Positions 15,487-24,093 of a stretch of DNA of 46,921 bases are shown piece after piece. This DNA comes from Bacteroidales bacterium. Its GTDB lineage: Bacteria > Bacteroidota > Bacteroidia > Bacteroidales > UBA932. Numbering within the stretch: position 1 is the first letter of the stretch; the number at the start of each line of letters is the position of its first letter. The position numbers and the translations under genes are program-made. Location of the stretch: assembly GCA_017615615.1 (NCBI GenBank), contig JAFZZW010000091.1:1-46921 (forward strand), in the 5' to 3' direction. The notes beneath the pieces were generated by a model that saw only the letters and a program-made list of their open reading frames with translations, did no database searches and was not told where the DNA came from.

Positions 15487-16742
15487 TTTCTTGTTTCCAG
15501 GTAAGCTTTGACTTCATCCCAGTCGTAATAGGGGCCCGAGACGGCCTGGAGCTCCGGGATGAGGGTTTCCTGTTCGTTGACGAGGAATTTCACGAGCACT
15601 CTGCCTTTGCCGTTGCGGTAAAAGACAAGCTGGAGATTCGCGGCAAACGGGCAGTTCCGGGTACCGTTCCATGTACGGACGGCCTGGTCCGCGGTAAGGC
15701 GCGGGTAACCGTAGCCCTCGAGCCCGAAGAAAGAGCAGAGGCCCAGGAACGGCCAGTCGTGCCCGAAGCACAGATCGGCGGCGACGGGCGCACCGGCAAT
15801 CGCCTCGTCCGCCTTCCTTACCATCTCGAACGCCATATTTGCGGCACGGGGCATGCGCCTGTCGCCGAAGTCGACGGAATTGCAATTCAGCAGGTACGCA
15901 TGCAAGGCCCTGCGGCAGTATGACCCGACCACGGCGTCCCACGGCAGCATCGAGAAATAGTTGTCTTCTATACCGTATGCCTGGGCATAGGAAGCGACTG
16001 TGAAAATGTATGCGACTATGCGCCTGGGATTGCTGATGATCATCCTTCCGCGGGCAGGGTCCGTGAACAGTCTGGAATAAACGGCTGCAGTGTCAAAGGG
16101 GAAGGTTGCATTCGAGGCAATTATGGCTGAAGCTTCAGCCTCCCATTCTCTCTTGTACGAGCGGGCTATGTAATACTGGTATTTCTCTCCGCAGTCCCAG
16201 CTGAAGACAAGCTTGTTGTTGCATGCAGCAAGGGAAGAAGTAAACGCAGACATGCTCACCAGGCAGCGCGGCACCGTGGAAGACAATGCGTGTACCTCCC
16301 CTTTGCGGAACACTCCGGGGAAACGGTGATACATCCTTTCCGCCAGCCTGGAGTGCTCCTGTGCGCCGCGGGGCGTCAGGCGCCCGGGCATCCCGTCATG
16401 CAGGGCAAAAACCCTGTCGGCCAGCGCGAGCAAAGAATCCCCTGCCGGAGTCAGGATGCCCTCGGCGGCCCCTACACGCAGCGAATCCCTCAGCTTGGCG
16501 TAGCTTGAGCCGTCACCACCGTCCGAACGGGACCCGTGACGACCGTAATGGCTGATGTAGAACGGTTTGAATCCGCACGGGGGCGGCGTATCCTTAACGG
16601 GAAGGAACTCGTAGGAATGGACATTTAACGCAGCCCTCAGCGGATATTCCCGCAGATAAGCGTCTATCTCATCCGACACCTGTGCGAAAGCCCCCAGCGG
16701 GAAGAGCAGGGCGAGCAGTAATATCAATCGTTGTTTCATCAT
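15483..16742 (-). CDS. Secreted histidine-type phosphatase (branch 2, MINPP/AgpA-like)
   Basis: A 419-aa protein with a cleavable signal peptide (MMKQRLILLLALLFPLGAFAQ). The histidine-phosphatase motif HYGRHGSRSD is present with nucleophilic His69, and a late CFGHDWPF gives the His328-Asp329 proton-donor pair. This is branch 2 of the superfamily, which includes phytases, glucose-1-phosphatase and inositol polyphosphate phosphatases. The substrate is unknown. The start is the first Met of the MM pair, whose ATG overlaps the DUF4861 stop (ATGA); an upstream in-frame Met at 16766 is inside that gene. It overlaps rhaB by 4 nt, so a periplasmic phosphatase is embedded in the rhamnose operon. Confidence 0.82.
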   Translation of the reverse strand: MMKQRLILLLALLFPLGAFAQVSDEIDAYLREYPLRAALNVHSYEFLPVKDTPPPCGFKPFYISHYGRHGSRSDGGDGSSYAKLRDSLRVGAAEGILTPAGDSLLALADRVFALHDGMPGRLTPRGAQEHSRLAERMYHRFPGVFRKGEVHALSSTVPRCLVSMSAFTSSLAACNNKLVFSWDCGEKYQYYIARSYKREWEAEASAIIASNATFPFDTAAVYSRLFTDPARGRMIISNPRRIVAYIFTVASYAQAYGIEDNYFSMLPWDAVVGSYCRRALHAYLLNCNSVDFGDRRMPRAANMAFEMVRKADEAIAGAPVAADLCFGHDWPFLGLCSFFGLEGYGYPRLTADQAVRTWNGTRNCPFAANLQLVFYRNGKGRVLVKFLVNEQETLIPELQAVSGPYYDWDEVKAYLETRK

Positions 16743-17605
16743 ATATCCTTGATAAGTCTGACCCAATCGTCCAGGCCCGCGATGCCGGCTTTGGACCAGC
16801 CGCTGCCGAACCAGTAGATGAAGGTAGTGCCGGGGATGTATGTGGCATGCCCCAGAACGTGGCCGATGGCAGTACCTTGAGGCTGTTCAAACGGCTCGAA
16901 GCCCCAGCTGTCGAAGCCTCCGGGAAGCACTGCGCCGCAGTACATTTCGCCATTCTCTCCGATGTTGCGGTCTCCAAGGTCGGCCGTGGCAATCACCCTG
17001 CTGTCTGCATAATACCCCTGGGGATTCTCAGCATGGACGACTATACCGATTACCATGGGGCACGGGGCATCGAGACCGTCGTAGGTTATTTCTACGCGAT
17101 TGAGGCGCTTGCCGCTGTCCAGTGTGATTAGCCTATGCTCCGTGACCTCCCTGCCGTTGACAATGACAGGGGAATAAGAAAGCCGCACCTGGAAGCGCCT
17201 GGGGCCGTTCTTTAAGATTTCTGCCTCCTTCCAGCACCAGGGATAGACTATGCCGGACGAATCCACCAGCGCCGCGGTGCCGCAGCCGAGCGTGGGGCCG
17301 ACGCCGTAGGAATCCATGCCGTCGCCGTGGTCTGTATGGAATGACAGCTTTTCCGGGCCGAGCGCTTTCTCATAGCGGTCGTGAAGGACGGGGTAAGTGA
17401 CGCTCTTGGTAAAGATATCGTAACCGAAGGCCCGTTCTCCCTTTGCCTGCAAAGCAGGGCCGAACGCCCGGTAGCCGCTGTACTCGTTCTCCCAGATGAG
17501 GTCGTCCTTGCGGTCGGCACGGATTTCTCCGCAGACCGTCACGCTGCGGGAGCATCCGACAAGGCAGAGAAGGCAAGACAGGATAAGAAAAAACCGTAGT
17601 TTCAT
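16739..17605 (-). CDS. DUF4861 family lipoprotein
   Basis: A 288-aa protein with a lipoprotein signal (LCLVGC, Cys18). The body has the DUF4861 pattern: WENEYSGYRAFGPALQ, GYDIFTKSVTYPVLHDRY, FHTDHGDGMDSYGVGPTLG and the aromatic-rich GFEPFEQPQGTAIGHVLG. Members are common in Bacteroidetes loci for pectin, alginate or ulvan-like uronate polysaccharides. No catalytic role is firmly known to me; a lyase- or epimerase-like or sugar-binding beta-sandwich fold is possible. It is co-directional between the GH2 gene (59-nt gap with a weak hairpin) and the phosphatase (4-nt overlap). Confidence 0.75.
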   Translation of the reverse strand: MKLRFFLILSCLLCLVGCSRSVTVCGEIRADRKDDLIWENEYSGYRAFGPALQAKGERAFGYDIFTKSVTYPVLHDRYEKALGPEKLSFHTDHGDGMDSYGVGPTLGCGTAALVDSSGIVYPWCWKEAEILKNGPRRFQVRLSYSPVIVNGREVTEHRLITLDSGKRLNRVEITYDGLDAPCPMVIGIVVHAENPQGYYADSRVIATADLGDRNIGENGEMYCGAVLPGGFDSWGFEPFEQPQGTAIGHVLGHATYIPGTTFIYWFGSGWSKAGIAGLDDWVRLIKDI

Positions 17606-17623
17606 AATCTTCCGACAAGATAA

Positions 17624-17642
17624 TCATTTTTCCCGAAAATGA
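17624..17642 (-). other. Small intercistronic hairpin
   Basis: TCATTTT-5 nt-AAAATGA forms a 7-bp stem in the 59-nt gap between the GH2 and DUF4861 genes. It is too AT-rich and short to be a convincing terminator. It could protect or process the long transcript. Confidence 0.25.
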
Positions 17643-17664
17643 CTACCGAAAAAGGCCGGAGATT

Positions 17665-20600
17665 CTAATACCTGGTCCTGATAGTAAGCGTGGCATCCTC
17701 CAGGCCCGGTGAAGAGGCTCCGAGGAGAATTTTGCCTGCTTCTGCATCGGAAGACTGTACGATAACGGTGAGTTTGCCGTTGAACGCATGCATCTGCGGG
17801 TTCTGGAAGGGTTCCATACACGTGGGGTCTCCGTTGGCGCAGGCCCGGAAGGTGCCCGGGCCGGAGACGTCAAACGAAACGCTGGCGTCCGACATCGGGC
17901 AGAGGTTGCCTTCGGCGTCAACTATGCTGACGGTAACGTATGCAAGGTCATCGCCGTCGGCAATGAGCCTCCGGCCGTCGTATTCGAGCCTGATGCCCGC
18001 CGGCTCTCCGGCAGTGCGTACGCGGACGGTGTCCTGCGACGCTCCGGATGCATCCAGCGATACCGCCATGAGCTCACCGGGTTCGTATTTCACGTCCCAG
18101 CGCAGCCGGTAGCGGGCCTCCACGTTCTCGCTGCGGTCGCCGGTGGTCAAGTTGCGGGGGGATTCCTCGACTCCGCCCTTCGGGCTCCGCTCGGAATGAC
18201 AAGAGGTGTGGACCTTGCCAGCGCTTTTCCTGTCATTTCGACCGAGCGAAGCGAGTGGAGAAATATCCTTGCATCTTATTCCGAGGCTCCTGCCATTGAG
18301 GAAGAGTTCCGCGGCGGGCGCATCGGTGTAAACATATACGGGAACTTCCTGGCCGGTGGACCAGTTCCAGTGTGGCAGCATATGCATCGTATGATCAGAG
18401 GTGTTCCAAACGCTGCGGAACAGCCAGTAACGATCCTTAGGAATGGAGGCAAGGTCAACTATGCCGAACATCGAGCTGTGATTCGGATAGGTATTCTCCT
18501 CATACGGGGTAGGCTCTCCAAGATAATCGAACCCTGTCCAGACAAACTGGCCTATAGCCCAGTTCCAGTCCTCGTGCATGGCAATGTCGCAATCCGGAGT
18601 ATTGGACCATGTCGTGGATTCCAGATCATAGGAAGAGCACTGCTGATCGGGGCTTAATCCCATATCGCGCTTCTTTTCGGCCGGAAGATGATAAACGCCC
18701 CTGGAGCTCAACGTAGAGCCGCTTTCCGCCCCGAGGATAAGCCTGTCGCCGATAGTTTCCCTGAGTTCCAGGAACTTCCATGGATGATAATTAATGCCGA
18801 TGACGTCAAACGCTTCCACCCATTCCTTCTTGAGGAACCTGTTCCACATATGCATGCCCACGGTTACAGGGCGCGTGGGATCTTCCCGATGGCAAATCTC
18901 CGTGAGGAACTTGGCCTCGGTCAGCCCTTCCTGCGGGTCGTCCTTAACGCGGCACACCTCGTTGCCCGTGCTCCACATAATCACGCTGGGATTGTTGCGG
19001 AAGGCACGTATCATGCCGCTGAGGTCCTTCTCCGCCCACTCGTCGAAGTAATTGTGATAGCCGTTGGCGCATTTTGCCGATTTCCACTCGTCAAAGGCCT
19101 CCACCATCATCATGAAGCCCATCTCGTCGCACAGTTGCACCAGTTCGGGTGCGGGCTGATTGTGGGAGGTGCGAACGGCGTTGCAGCCCATATCCTTGAG
19201 AATCTGCAGCTGATGCCTGAGCGCAGGTACGCTCACTGCGGCTCCCAAGGGCCCCAAATCGTGATGCAGGCACACGCCCTTGAACTTTGCGGGCTCCCCG
19301 TTCAGGTAGAACCCTTTGCCGTCGATAAACTCCGCCTTGCGTATGCCGAAGGAGGTAGTCGTTTCGTCCACCAGCTTTCCGTCAGCATAGACACTGCTTA
19401 CGGCTTTATAAAGATTCGGCTCCTCCGGGCTCCAGAGCTTTGGCGATTCGATAGTTATGTCATTTCGACCGACAGATTTCTCGACTCCGCCTTTCAGGCT
19501 CCGCTCGAAATGACAAGAGACCACTGTCCCGTCGGGGCCAAGGATCGTTGTGCAGACTGAGATATTCCGCCCCTTGGCGCCTTCTACGGTCGTTTCAATA
19601 TGCACTGTCGCTTGATCTGCGGATACCTCGGGGGTGGTAATATGTACGCCCCAGACAGGGATGTGGATTGCATCTGTGGTAATCAGGTGGACATTGCGGT
19701 ACAGGCCGGCACCGGGATACCAGCGGGAACTGGCCGGGAGGTTTTCCATGCGCACAAGAACAGTGTTCTCACCCGGGACTGCCACGTCGCTTACATCAAC
19801 GGGAACGGCGCTGTAGCCATTGGGCCAGGAACAAAGCTCCTTTCCGTTTACAGATACCGTTGCGTGGCTCATGGCCCCGTCGAACAGGAGCGTAACATTC
19901 TTGCCTTCCGGAACAGAGAATGTCGTTCTGTACCAACCGATTCCCTCCCAGGGCAGAGCTCCGGTTCGTCCGGGAACATTAACCCAGCCCTCCGAACCGT
20001 TCCACAATTCACTGTTTTCCGCAAACGGGCCGTTTATGGCCCAGTCATGGGGCACCCGCACGTTTTGCCATTCCTCCCCTTCCCGGCGGAATTCCCAGTC
20101 ATGAAGCATGATTTCACGGCGCGGGGATGTATGCAGGGCAAGGTGAGTGACGCGCAAGCCCTCTATGGGTCCAGACGCAACCACCTCCTTCACCTCTCCG
20201 GGCATCAGGTTGAAGCTGTTGTCGGAGAAACGCTTGACGCCGGGGGCGGATAGCCAGACATAGTAAGCCGGCTTGTCGGTGGTAAGGGAAATCACCCATT
20301 TGCCGCCGCGCTCGGAGACGTCAGCAGTCACGTTGGCGTCAGGAACATCTTTGAGGTCCGGGAAAACCGACGGCTCCAGCGGCGCGTCAGGGGCGAATAT
20401 ACGTTTGAGGTGGTAATGCGCGGGCTTCCAGCTGCCGTCGTATTCCAGAGTGGACCAGGACGGCCCGGGCCAGATGTCGTTCAGCTGCCATACGAGTATG
20501 CCGTTGCACTCCGGCAGCGAGCGCCAGTACGATGCCGCCGTCTCCAGGCCGATGGCCTGCTCCAGTTGGGAGAGGTAGATGAGGTCGGCGGAGGAAGACG

Positions 20601-22113
20601 GATTGAACAGATTGCCGATACGCTTCATTATGTTCTCATACCCGCCCTTTTCCCGCATGTGGGCCTTCTGCTCTTCCATGGTAGAAAGCATGCCGGAGAA
20701 GCTGGAGTGCCCGAACTCCGACATGAAGTGCGGGTGATACTTGTAATATTCAGACAGCGGGCGGGCATTCTTGGAGACGTCCCATAGGTGCATGTCACCA
20801 TTGGAATCATCGTTCCAGCCGTTGGTGCTGTAGTCTCCCGGACCTCCGCAGGGCGAAGTGGGCCAGTACAGCCGCTCCGGGTCCAGGGATGCGACCAAAT
20901 TGCCGCGAAGGTCGATAAGAGCCTTATAATCGGACAGGTAGAGCTGCGGATTCTGCTTCCAGATGCGCTTGTTCATGTTGTCCATACCCTCGTTGTCGCC
21001 GCACCAGAGGGCGATGGAAGGATGGCTCTGGAGCCGTTTGACCTGATGGGTAATCTCCTCCCGCACCTGGCCCAAAAACTCTTCGCTTGCCGGATACATG
21101 CCGCAGGCGAACATGAAGTCGTGCCAGATCAGAAGGCCCAGCGAGTCGCAGATCTCGTAGAAACAGTCGGGCTCGAATTTGCCGCCGCCCCAGAGGCGTA
21201 TCATGTTCATGTTGGCGTCGCGGGCGGAGGACAGCAGGTCGCGGTAACGTTCGCGCGTCTGGGCTGTCTCCGAGGTGTCGCATGGGATCCAGTTAGCCCC
21301 CCTTGCGAATATGGGCTTGCCGTTGACCTTGAAGGCAAGATTATCGCCGACTTCAATCTTGCGCAGGCCTACTTTCTTCGCCAGAGTCTGACCGTCTGCG
21401 TTCACGCTTGCCTCGTACAGATACTGACTGCCCATTCCGGCGGGCCACCAGAGCTTCGGACGGCAGATGCTGAAAGACTGTTCGACAGTATTGACACCCG
21501 GAGCAAGCGTCACCTTCTGCCTGCGAACCTTTTTGCCGAATCGGAATTCAACTTCGGTAGTGCCACCTTCAGGAGAAAAAAATTCCGCAGCTAGCGTAAC
21601 CTTACATCTGCCGGAGTGCGAATGGTCCTGGGTACAGCGCAGGTAATCCACCCGCGCCACGTTCACCGTAATCAGCTTCACAGGACCGGCAAACCCTGCG
21701 TACATGCACTTGGGGCCCCAGTCCCATCCGCCGTGATACTGCGGCTTGCGTATCAGGTTGAGGTGCGGCACAAAACCCATTCCACCCATCGGTACGGGAT
21801 ATGCCAGGGCGTCGTTAAGCTGTTCGGAGACGGCTTCCGCATCATGGAATTCTCCCTTCAGTTCGTTCTCTCCCGCATGCAGCAGCGGCTTCACATTCCA
21901 CTCCCACCTGCGGAAGCGGTTGCTGGTAGAGCCAACATACTGTCCGTTAATACTAACGTCGCAAAACGTATCCACATCCTCAGCCCGCAAGTACACCGCC
22001 TTGGCCTCCAGCATTTCACCAGTTACATCCAAGGTTTTGGTTACAACTGTCTGGGCCGAAGCCAGCACGGCACCTGCCATCATCAACCAACCGATAGTAA
22101 GGGCTTTTTTCAT
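17665..22113 (-). CDS. Double glycoside hydrolase: GH2 beta-mannosidase-like plus GH2 beta-galactosidase-like
   Basis: A 1482-aa secreted protein (signal peptide 1-20, ASAQ) made of two complete GH2 catalytic units. The first (about 22-640) is beta-mannosidase-like, with acid/base Glu375 in WCGDNEGMD and nucleophile Glu466 in MSEFGHSSF. Its N-terminal sugar-binding domain is shortened: the usual VPG-x-VH opening is missing after the signal peptide. The second (from about 665, [13 protein letters not shown] ... [11 protein letters not shown]) is of beta-galactosidase/beta-glucuronidase type, with acid/base Glu1052 in WSTGNEV and nucleophile Glu1130 in ILGAESGS. Three REP-like units are read through in frame (about 865-885 and 1282-1320), all in loops between strands. 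The sugar specificity of either half is not certain. First of the twelve operon genes, 17 nt after the DUF1016 gene. Confidence 0.87.
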   Translation of the reverse strand: MKKALTIGWLMMAGAVLASAQTVVTKTLDVTGEMLEAKAVYLRAEDVDTFCDVSINGQYVGSTSNRFRRWEWNVKPLLHAGENELKGEFHDAEAVSEQLNDALAYPVPMGGMGFVPHLNLIRKPQYHGGWDWGPKCMYAGFAGPVKLITVNVARVDYLRCTQDHSHSGRCKVTLAAEFFSPEGGTTEVEFRFGKKVRRQKVTLAPGVNTVEQSFSICRPKLWWPAGMGSQYLYEASVNADGQTLAKKVGLRKIEVGDNLAFKVNGKPIFARGANWIPCDTSETAQTRERYRDLLSSARDANMNMIRLWGGGKFEPDCFYEICDSLGLLIWHDFMFACGMYPASEEFLGQVREEITHQVKRLQSHPSIALWCGDNEGMDNMNKRIWKQNPQLYLSDYKALIDLRGNLVASLDPERLYWPTSPCGGPGDYSTNGWNDDSNGDMHLWDVSKNARPLSEYYKYHPHFMSEFGHSSFSGMLSTMEEQKAHMREKGGYENIMKRIGNLFNPSSSADLIYLSQLEQAIGLETAASYWRSLPECNGILVWQLNDIWPGPSWSTLEYDGSWKPAHYHLKRIFAPDAPLEPSVFPDLKDVPDANVTADVSERGGKWVISLTTDKPAYYVWLSAPGVKRFSDNSFNLMPGEVKEVVASGPIEGLRVTHLALHTSPRREIMLHDWEFRREGEEWQNVRVPHDWAINGPFAENSELWNGSEGWVNVPGRTGALPWEGIGWYRTTFSVPEGKNVTLLFDGAMSHATVSVNGKELCSWPNGYSAVPVDVSDVAVPGENTVLVRMENLPASSRWYPGAGLYRNVHLITTDAIHIPVWGVHITTPEVSADQATVHIETTVEGAKGRNISVCTTILGPDGTVVSCHFERSLKGGVEKSVGRNDITIESPKLWSPEEPNLYKAVSSVYADGKLVDETTTSFGIRKAEFIDGKGFYLNGEPAKFKGVCLHHDLGPLGAAVSVPALRHQLQILKDMGCNAVRTSHNQPAPELVQLCDEMGFMMMVEAFDEWKSAKCANGYHNYFDEWAEKDLSGMIRAFRNNPSVIMWSTGNEVCRVKDDPQEGLTEAKFLTEICHREDPTRPVTVGMHMWNRFLKKEWVEAFDVIGINYHPWKFLELRETIGDRLILGAESGSTLSSRGVYHLPAEKKRDMGLSPDQQCSSYDLESTTWSNTPDCDIAMHEDWNWAIGQFVWTGFDYLGEPTPYEENTYPNHSSMFGIVDLASIPKDRYWLFRSVWNTSDHTMHMLPHWNWSTGQEVPVYVYTDAPAAELFLNGRSLGIRCKDISPLASLGRNDRKSAGKVHTSCHSERSPKGGVEESPRNLTTGDRSENVEARYRLRWDVKYEPGELMAVSLDASGASQDTVRVRTAGEPAGIRLEYDGRRLIADGDDLAYVTVSIVDAEGNLCPMSDASVSFDVSGPGTFRACANGDPTCMEPFQNPQMHAFNGKLTVIVQSSDAEAGKILLGASSPGLEDATLTIRTRY
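18160..18268. repeat. Inverted pair of REP-like palindromes inside the GH2 gene
   Basis: Two copies face each other. One (18160-18205) is in minus orientation and reads [14 protein letters not shown] in the protein. The other (18231-18268) is in plus orientation, with the core TTTCGACCGAGCGAAGCGAG. About 25 nt separate them. They account for most of a roughly 45-residue insert between the conserved LFLNGRSLG and [14 protein letters not shown] strands of the GH2 C-terminal domain. Confidence 0.75.
19459..19521. repeat. REP-like palindrome with partial inverted copy inside the GH2 gene
   Basis: A 12-14 nt plus-orientation start of the unit (GTCATTTCGACC, 19459-19470) abuts a complete minus-orientation copy ending in GAAATGACAAGAGA. 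In the protein it reads [20 protein letters not shown], just before the conserved [14 protein letters not shown] segment of the second GH2 unit. Confidence 0.75.
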
Positions 22114-22130
22114 TTCAATATATGATAATA

Positions 22131-23273
22131 CTAAAGGAGTTTCTTGAGTTCCTCGATGTCCGGCAGAGCTTTTCTGAACTTCTCCGGCATATCTTCCTTG
22201 GTCCGGAAAGTGGCCACGCCCATCGGCTTGTTGTAGTCCTTGATAAGGTACTCGACGATTGCTTTGTCTGCACTCTTGCAGAGAATCAAACCTATGGAAG
22301 GGTTCTCGTTCGGCTTACGGACATAATCATCCAAGACAGTCAGATAGCTGTTCAGTTGACCAAGATAGGCGGTTTTGAAAGGACCTCGTTTCAATTCCAC
22401 GGCTACGAGTGATCCCAGCTCCCGATTGTAGAACAGCAGGTCAATCTTGAAAGTGTGGCCTTTGACCTCAACGGCATACTGATTCCTGATAAAGAGGAAA
22501 TCCTGGCCGAAACGAAGTATGAAATCCCGGATATTGTCCACAATCTCATTCTCCAGGACGCGCTCGTCTACATCTTCAATGTCGCCGGCATCAAGTTCTT
22601 CCGTGTTGATGAAATCAAGTAAGTACTCATCCTTGAATGCACGAAGGGCTTGGCGGGCACTTTTGGCATCAGTAATGGTAGCAAGGAAGTTGTTCGGCAA
22701 GACACCATGATGATGGAAATCGTCTTCTGCTATTGATTTGAGAAGCGCCTCCTTTGAAAGGTGAGACAGCGCCGTATGGCGGATGTAGAACAATCGAGCG
22801 TCTCGTTCCTTCACCTTCTCCAGAATTCGGATATGGTGAGTGAATGGCACGGCCAAAAACTCTTCCAGGGGAAGGCCCTCGTAATTCGCCAACCGGAATT
22901 GGCGAATTGCAATTGGCTCAGAATCCAACACTTGTAAATCGCCAACCGCGATTGGCGATTTAGGCGGTTCGATAGACCAGGCTTCATAGAAAAGCCGCAT
23001 ATTCTTGAGGCTGCTCACACCGAAGCCCATCAGACCCGGAAGATCCTCTTTCAGCTGAGTGCTGATTAACTCCAAGGCCCCAGTACCCCAATAACCGGTA
23101 CGCGAATTCTCCGATATGTATCGGCCGATGGCGTAATACAACTGTAATTGCTCCTGATTCGCAAGCCGGATGGCGTTGTACTGGCTTTGGAGAATGGCTG
23201 TCTTGATCAGTTCGACGGCCTGGAGGTATTTGGGCTCTATCTTGTCCATAGGTTGTCGTGTTAAACGATTCAT
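22131..23273 (-). CDS. DUF1016 / YhcG-type PDDEXK nuclease family protein
   Basis: A 380-aa protein of the DUF1016 family: an N-terminal helical domain ([53 protein letters not shown]) and a C-terminal PDDEXK-like nuclease domain ([37 protein letters not shown]). The expected Asp and Glu-x-Lys occur in KIDLLFYN and AVELKRG. The biochemical role is poorly defined; relatives often sit near restriction or defence genes. Residues about 105-130, between the halves, are encoded by two small palindromes and look like a variable linker. A second Met at 23249 is also a credible start. It has its own promoter-like sequence, and the GH2 operon starts only 17 nt downstream. Confidence 0.85.
   Translation of the reverse strand: MNRLTRQPMDKIEPKYLQAVELIKTAILQSQYNAIRLANQEQLQLYYAIGRYISENSRTGYWGTGALELISTQLKEDLPGLMGFGVSSLKNMRLFYEAWSIEPPKSPIAVGDLQVLDSEPIAIRQFRLANYEGLPLEEFLAVPFTHHIRILEKVKERDARLFYIRHTALSHLSKEALLKSIAEDDFHHHGVLPNNFLATITDAKSARQALRAFKDEYLLDFINTEELDAGDIEDVDERVLENEIVDNIRDFILRFGQDFLFIRNQYAVEVKGHTFKIDLLFYNRELGSLVAVELKRGPFKTAYLGQLNSYLTVLDDYVRKPNENPSIGLILCKSADKAIVEYLIKDYNKPMGVATFRTKEDMPEKFRKALPDIEELKKLL
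22883..22961 (-). repeat. Two intragenic palindromes in the DUF1016 linker
   Basis: AATTCGCCAA-6 nt-TTGGCGAATT (22883-22908) and AAATCGCCAA-6 nt-TTGGCGATTT (22936-22961) are perfect 10-bp inverted repeats sharing the TTGGCGA core, 27 nt apart. Both are translated ([12 protein letters not shown] and [10 protein letters not shown]). They form a repeat pair independent of the REP-like family in the rhamnose operon. Confidence 0.8.
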
Positions 23274-23291
23274 AATGAATCATGGCAATTG

Positions 23292-23322
23292 TAAATATAC
23301 AAAATCTTTATCAAGATTGCAA
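23292..23322 (-). promoter_or_regulatory. Candidate promoter for DUF1016 gene and downstream operon
   Basis: Minus strand: TTG (23322-23320), 20-nt spacer, TATATTTA (23299-23292). It matches the Bacteroidetes promoter except for the last base of the -7 box. It sits between the terminator at 23339-23384 and the gene start at 23273, so a new transcript is expected to begin here. Confidence 0.45.
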
Positions 23323-23338
23323 TTCACCAGTATAGAAT

Positions 23339-23384
23339 TAAGATAAAAGGCTGCCGGGTTTCTCCCCGGCAGCCTTTTATCTTA
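23339..23384 (-). terminator. Strong intrinsic terminator ending the PUL transcript
   Basis: A perfect 20-bp inverted repeat (23339-23358 with 23365-23384) and a 6-nt loop, with A/T-rich outer ends giving a TTTTATCTTA run on both strands. It lies 13 nt after the SGNH gene stop and should end the 42385-23398 transcript. It separates the PUL from the DUF1016 and rhamnose operon. Confidence 0.9.
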
Positions 23385-23397
23385 GTGGTGCGGAAGG

Positions 23398-24093
23398 TTA
23401 CTCCTTGGCGGAATAGGCCTGCAGAATAGGCAGTATTACGCTTTCCATGATGCTGTAGCCGTCCTTGTTGGGGTGGGTGCCGTCGGAGGAGAGGGATGAC
23501 GGAAGGCCGCCGTACTCATCGGCCAGAGCGGAGTGATAGTCGGCGTAGCCATACCCTTTCTCCTCGGCTAGCGCCTTGATGAGCTTGTTGAGCTCGACTA
23601 TGGTGACTTCCGGATGTGAGATGGACGTGGACCAGCTGAACCCCCGACTAGGCGTAACGGAGCACAGCACCACACGAATTCCGGCACTGGAGGCTTCAGC
23701 TGCCATCGCCGCGATATTGTCGCGAATCTCCTCAATCGGCACGTACCGGCCGTCGTTCTGCGCAATGTCGTTGGTGCCACCGGAAATGACTGCCTGCCTC
23801 GGATGCTTGTCTATCACGGACAATTTAAAGAGCCGTTTCAGGTAGTCAGTAGTTTTCCCGGAATAGCCCATGCCAAGATAATTATGTTCATGGAAGAAAT
23901 CCGGATGGCCCCGGTCCTCCCTTATCCAGTTGGCGGTGATGGAATCCCCGATGAAGACGGCTTCATACTTGTAGCCGTCTTCATCCGGGGTTTCCTCCAG
24001 ACCGCTGCATGCACAAACCAGTGCAATGCAGCAGAGGATCAGCAAACGCCTAATCAGCAGAATACTCAACGTGAACGGTGACGTTGGCGCCAC
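23398..24093 (-). CDS. SGNH/GDSL-family hydrolase (esterase), lipoprotein
   Basis: A small serine esterase, probably removing acetyl or other acyl groups from glycans. Block I is FIGDSITANW with the catalytic Ser, block II is GMGYSGKTT, block III is GGTNDIAQ and block V is SDGTHPNKDGY with the catalytic Asp and His. A lipoprotein signal ends in ALVCAC. The start is uncertain: the longest frame begins with GTG at 24093, overlapping the FN3/GLUG gene by 44 nt. A TTG at 24069 would give a more typical signal peptide. There is no ATG before the signal core, so a non-ATG start with translational coupling is likely. Last gene of the PUL. Confidence 0.88.
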   Translation of the reverse strand: MAPTSPFTLSILLIRRLLILCCIALVCACSGLEETPDEDGYKYEAVFIGDSITANWIREDRGHPDFFHEHNYLGMGYSGKTTDYLKRLFKLSVIDKHPRQAVISGGTNDIAQNDGRYVPIEEIRDNIAAMAAEASSAGIRVVLCSVTPSRGFSWSTSISHPEVTIVELNKLIKALAEEKGYGYADYHSALADEYGGLPSSLSSDGTHPNKDGYSIMESVILPILQAYSAKE

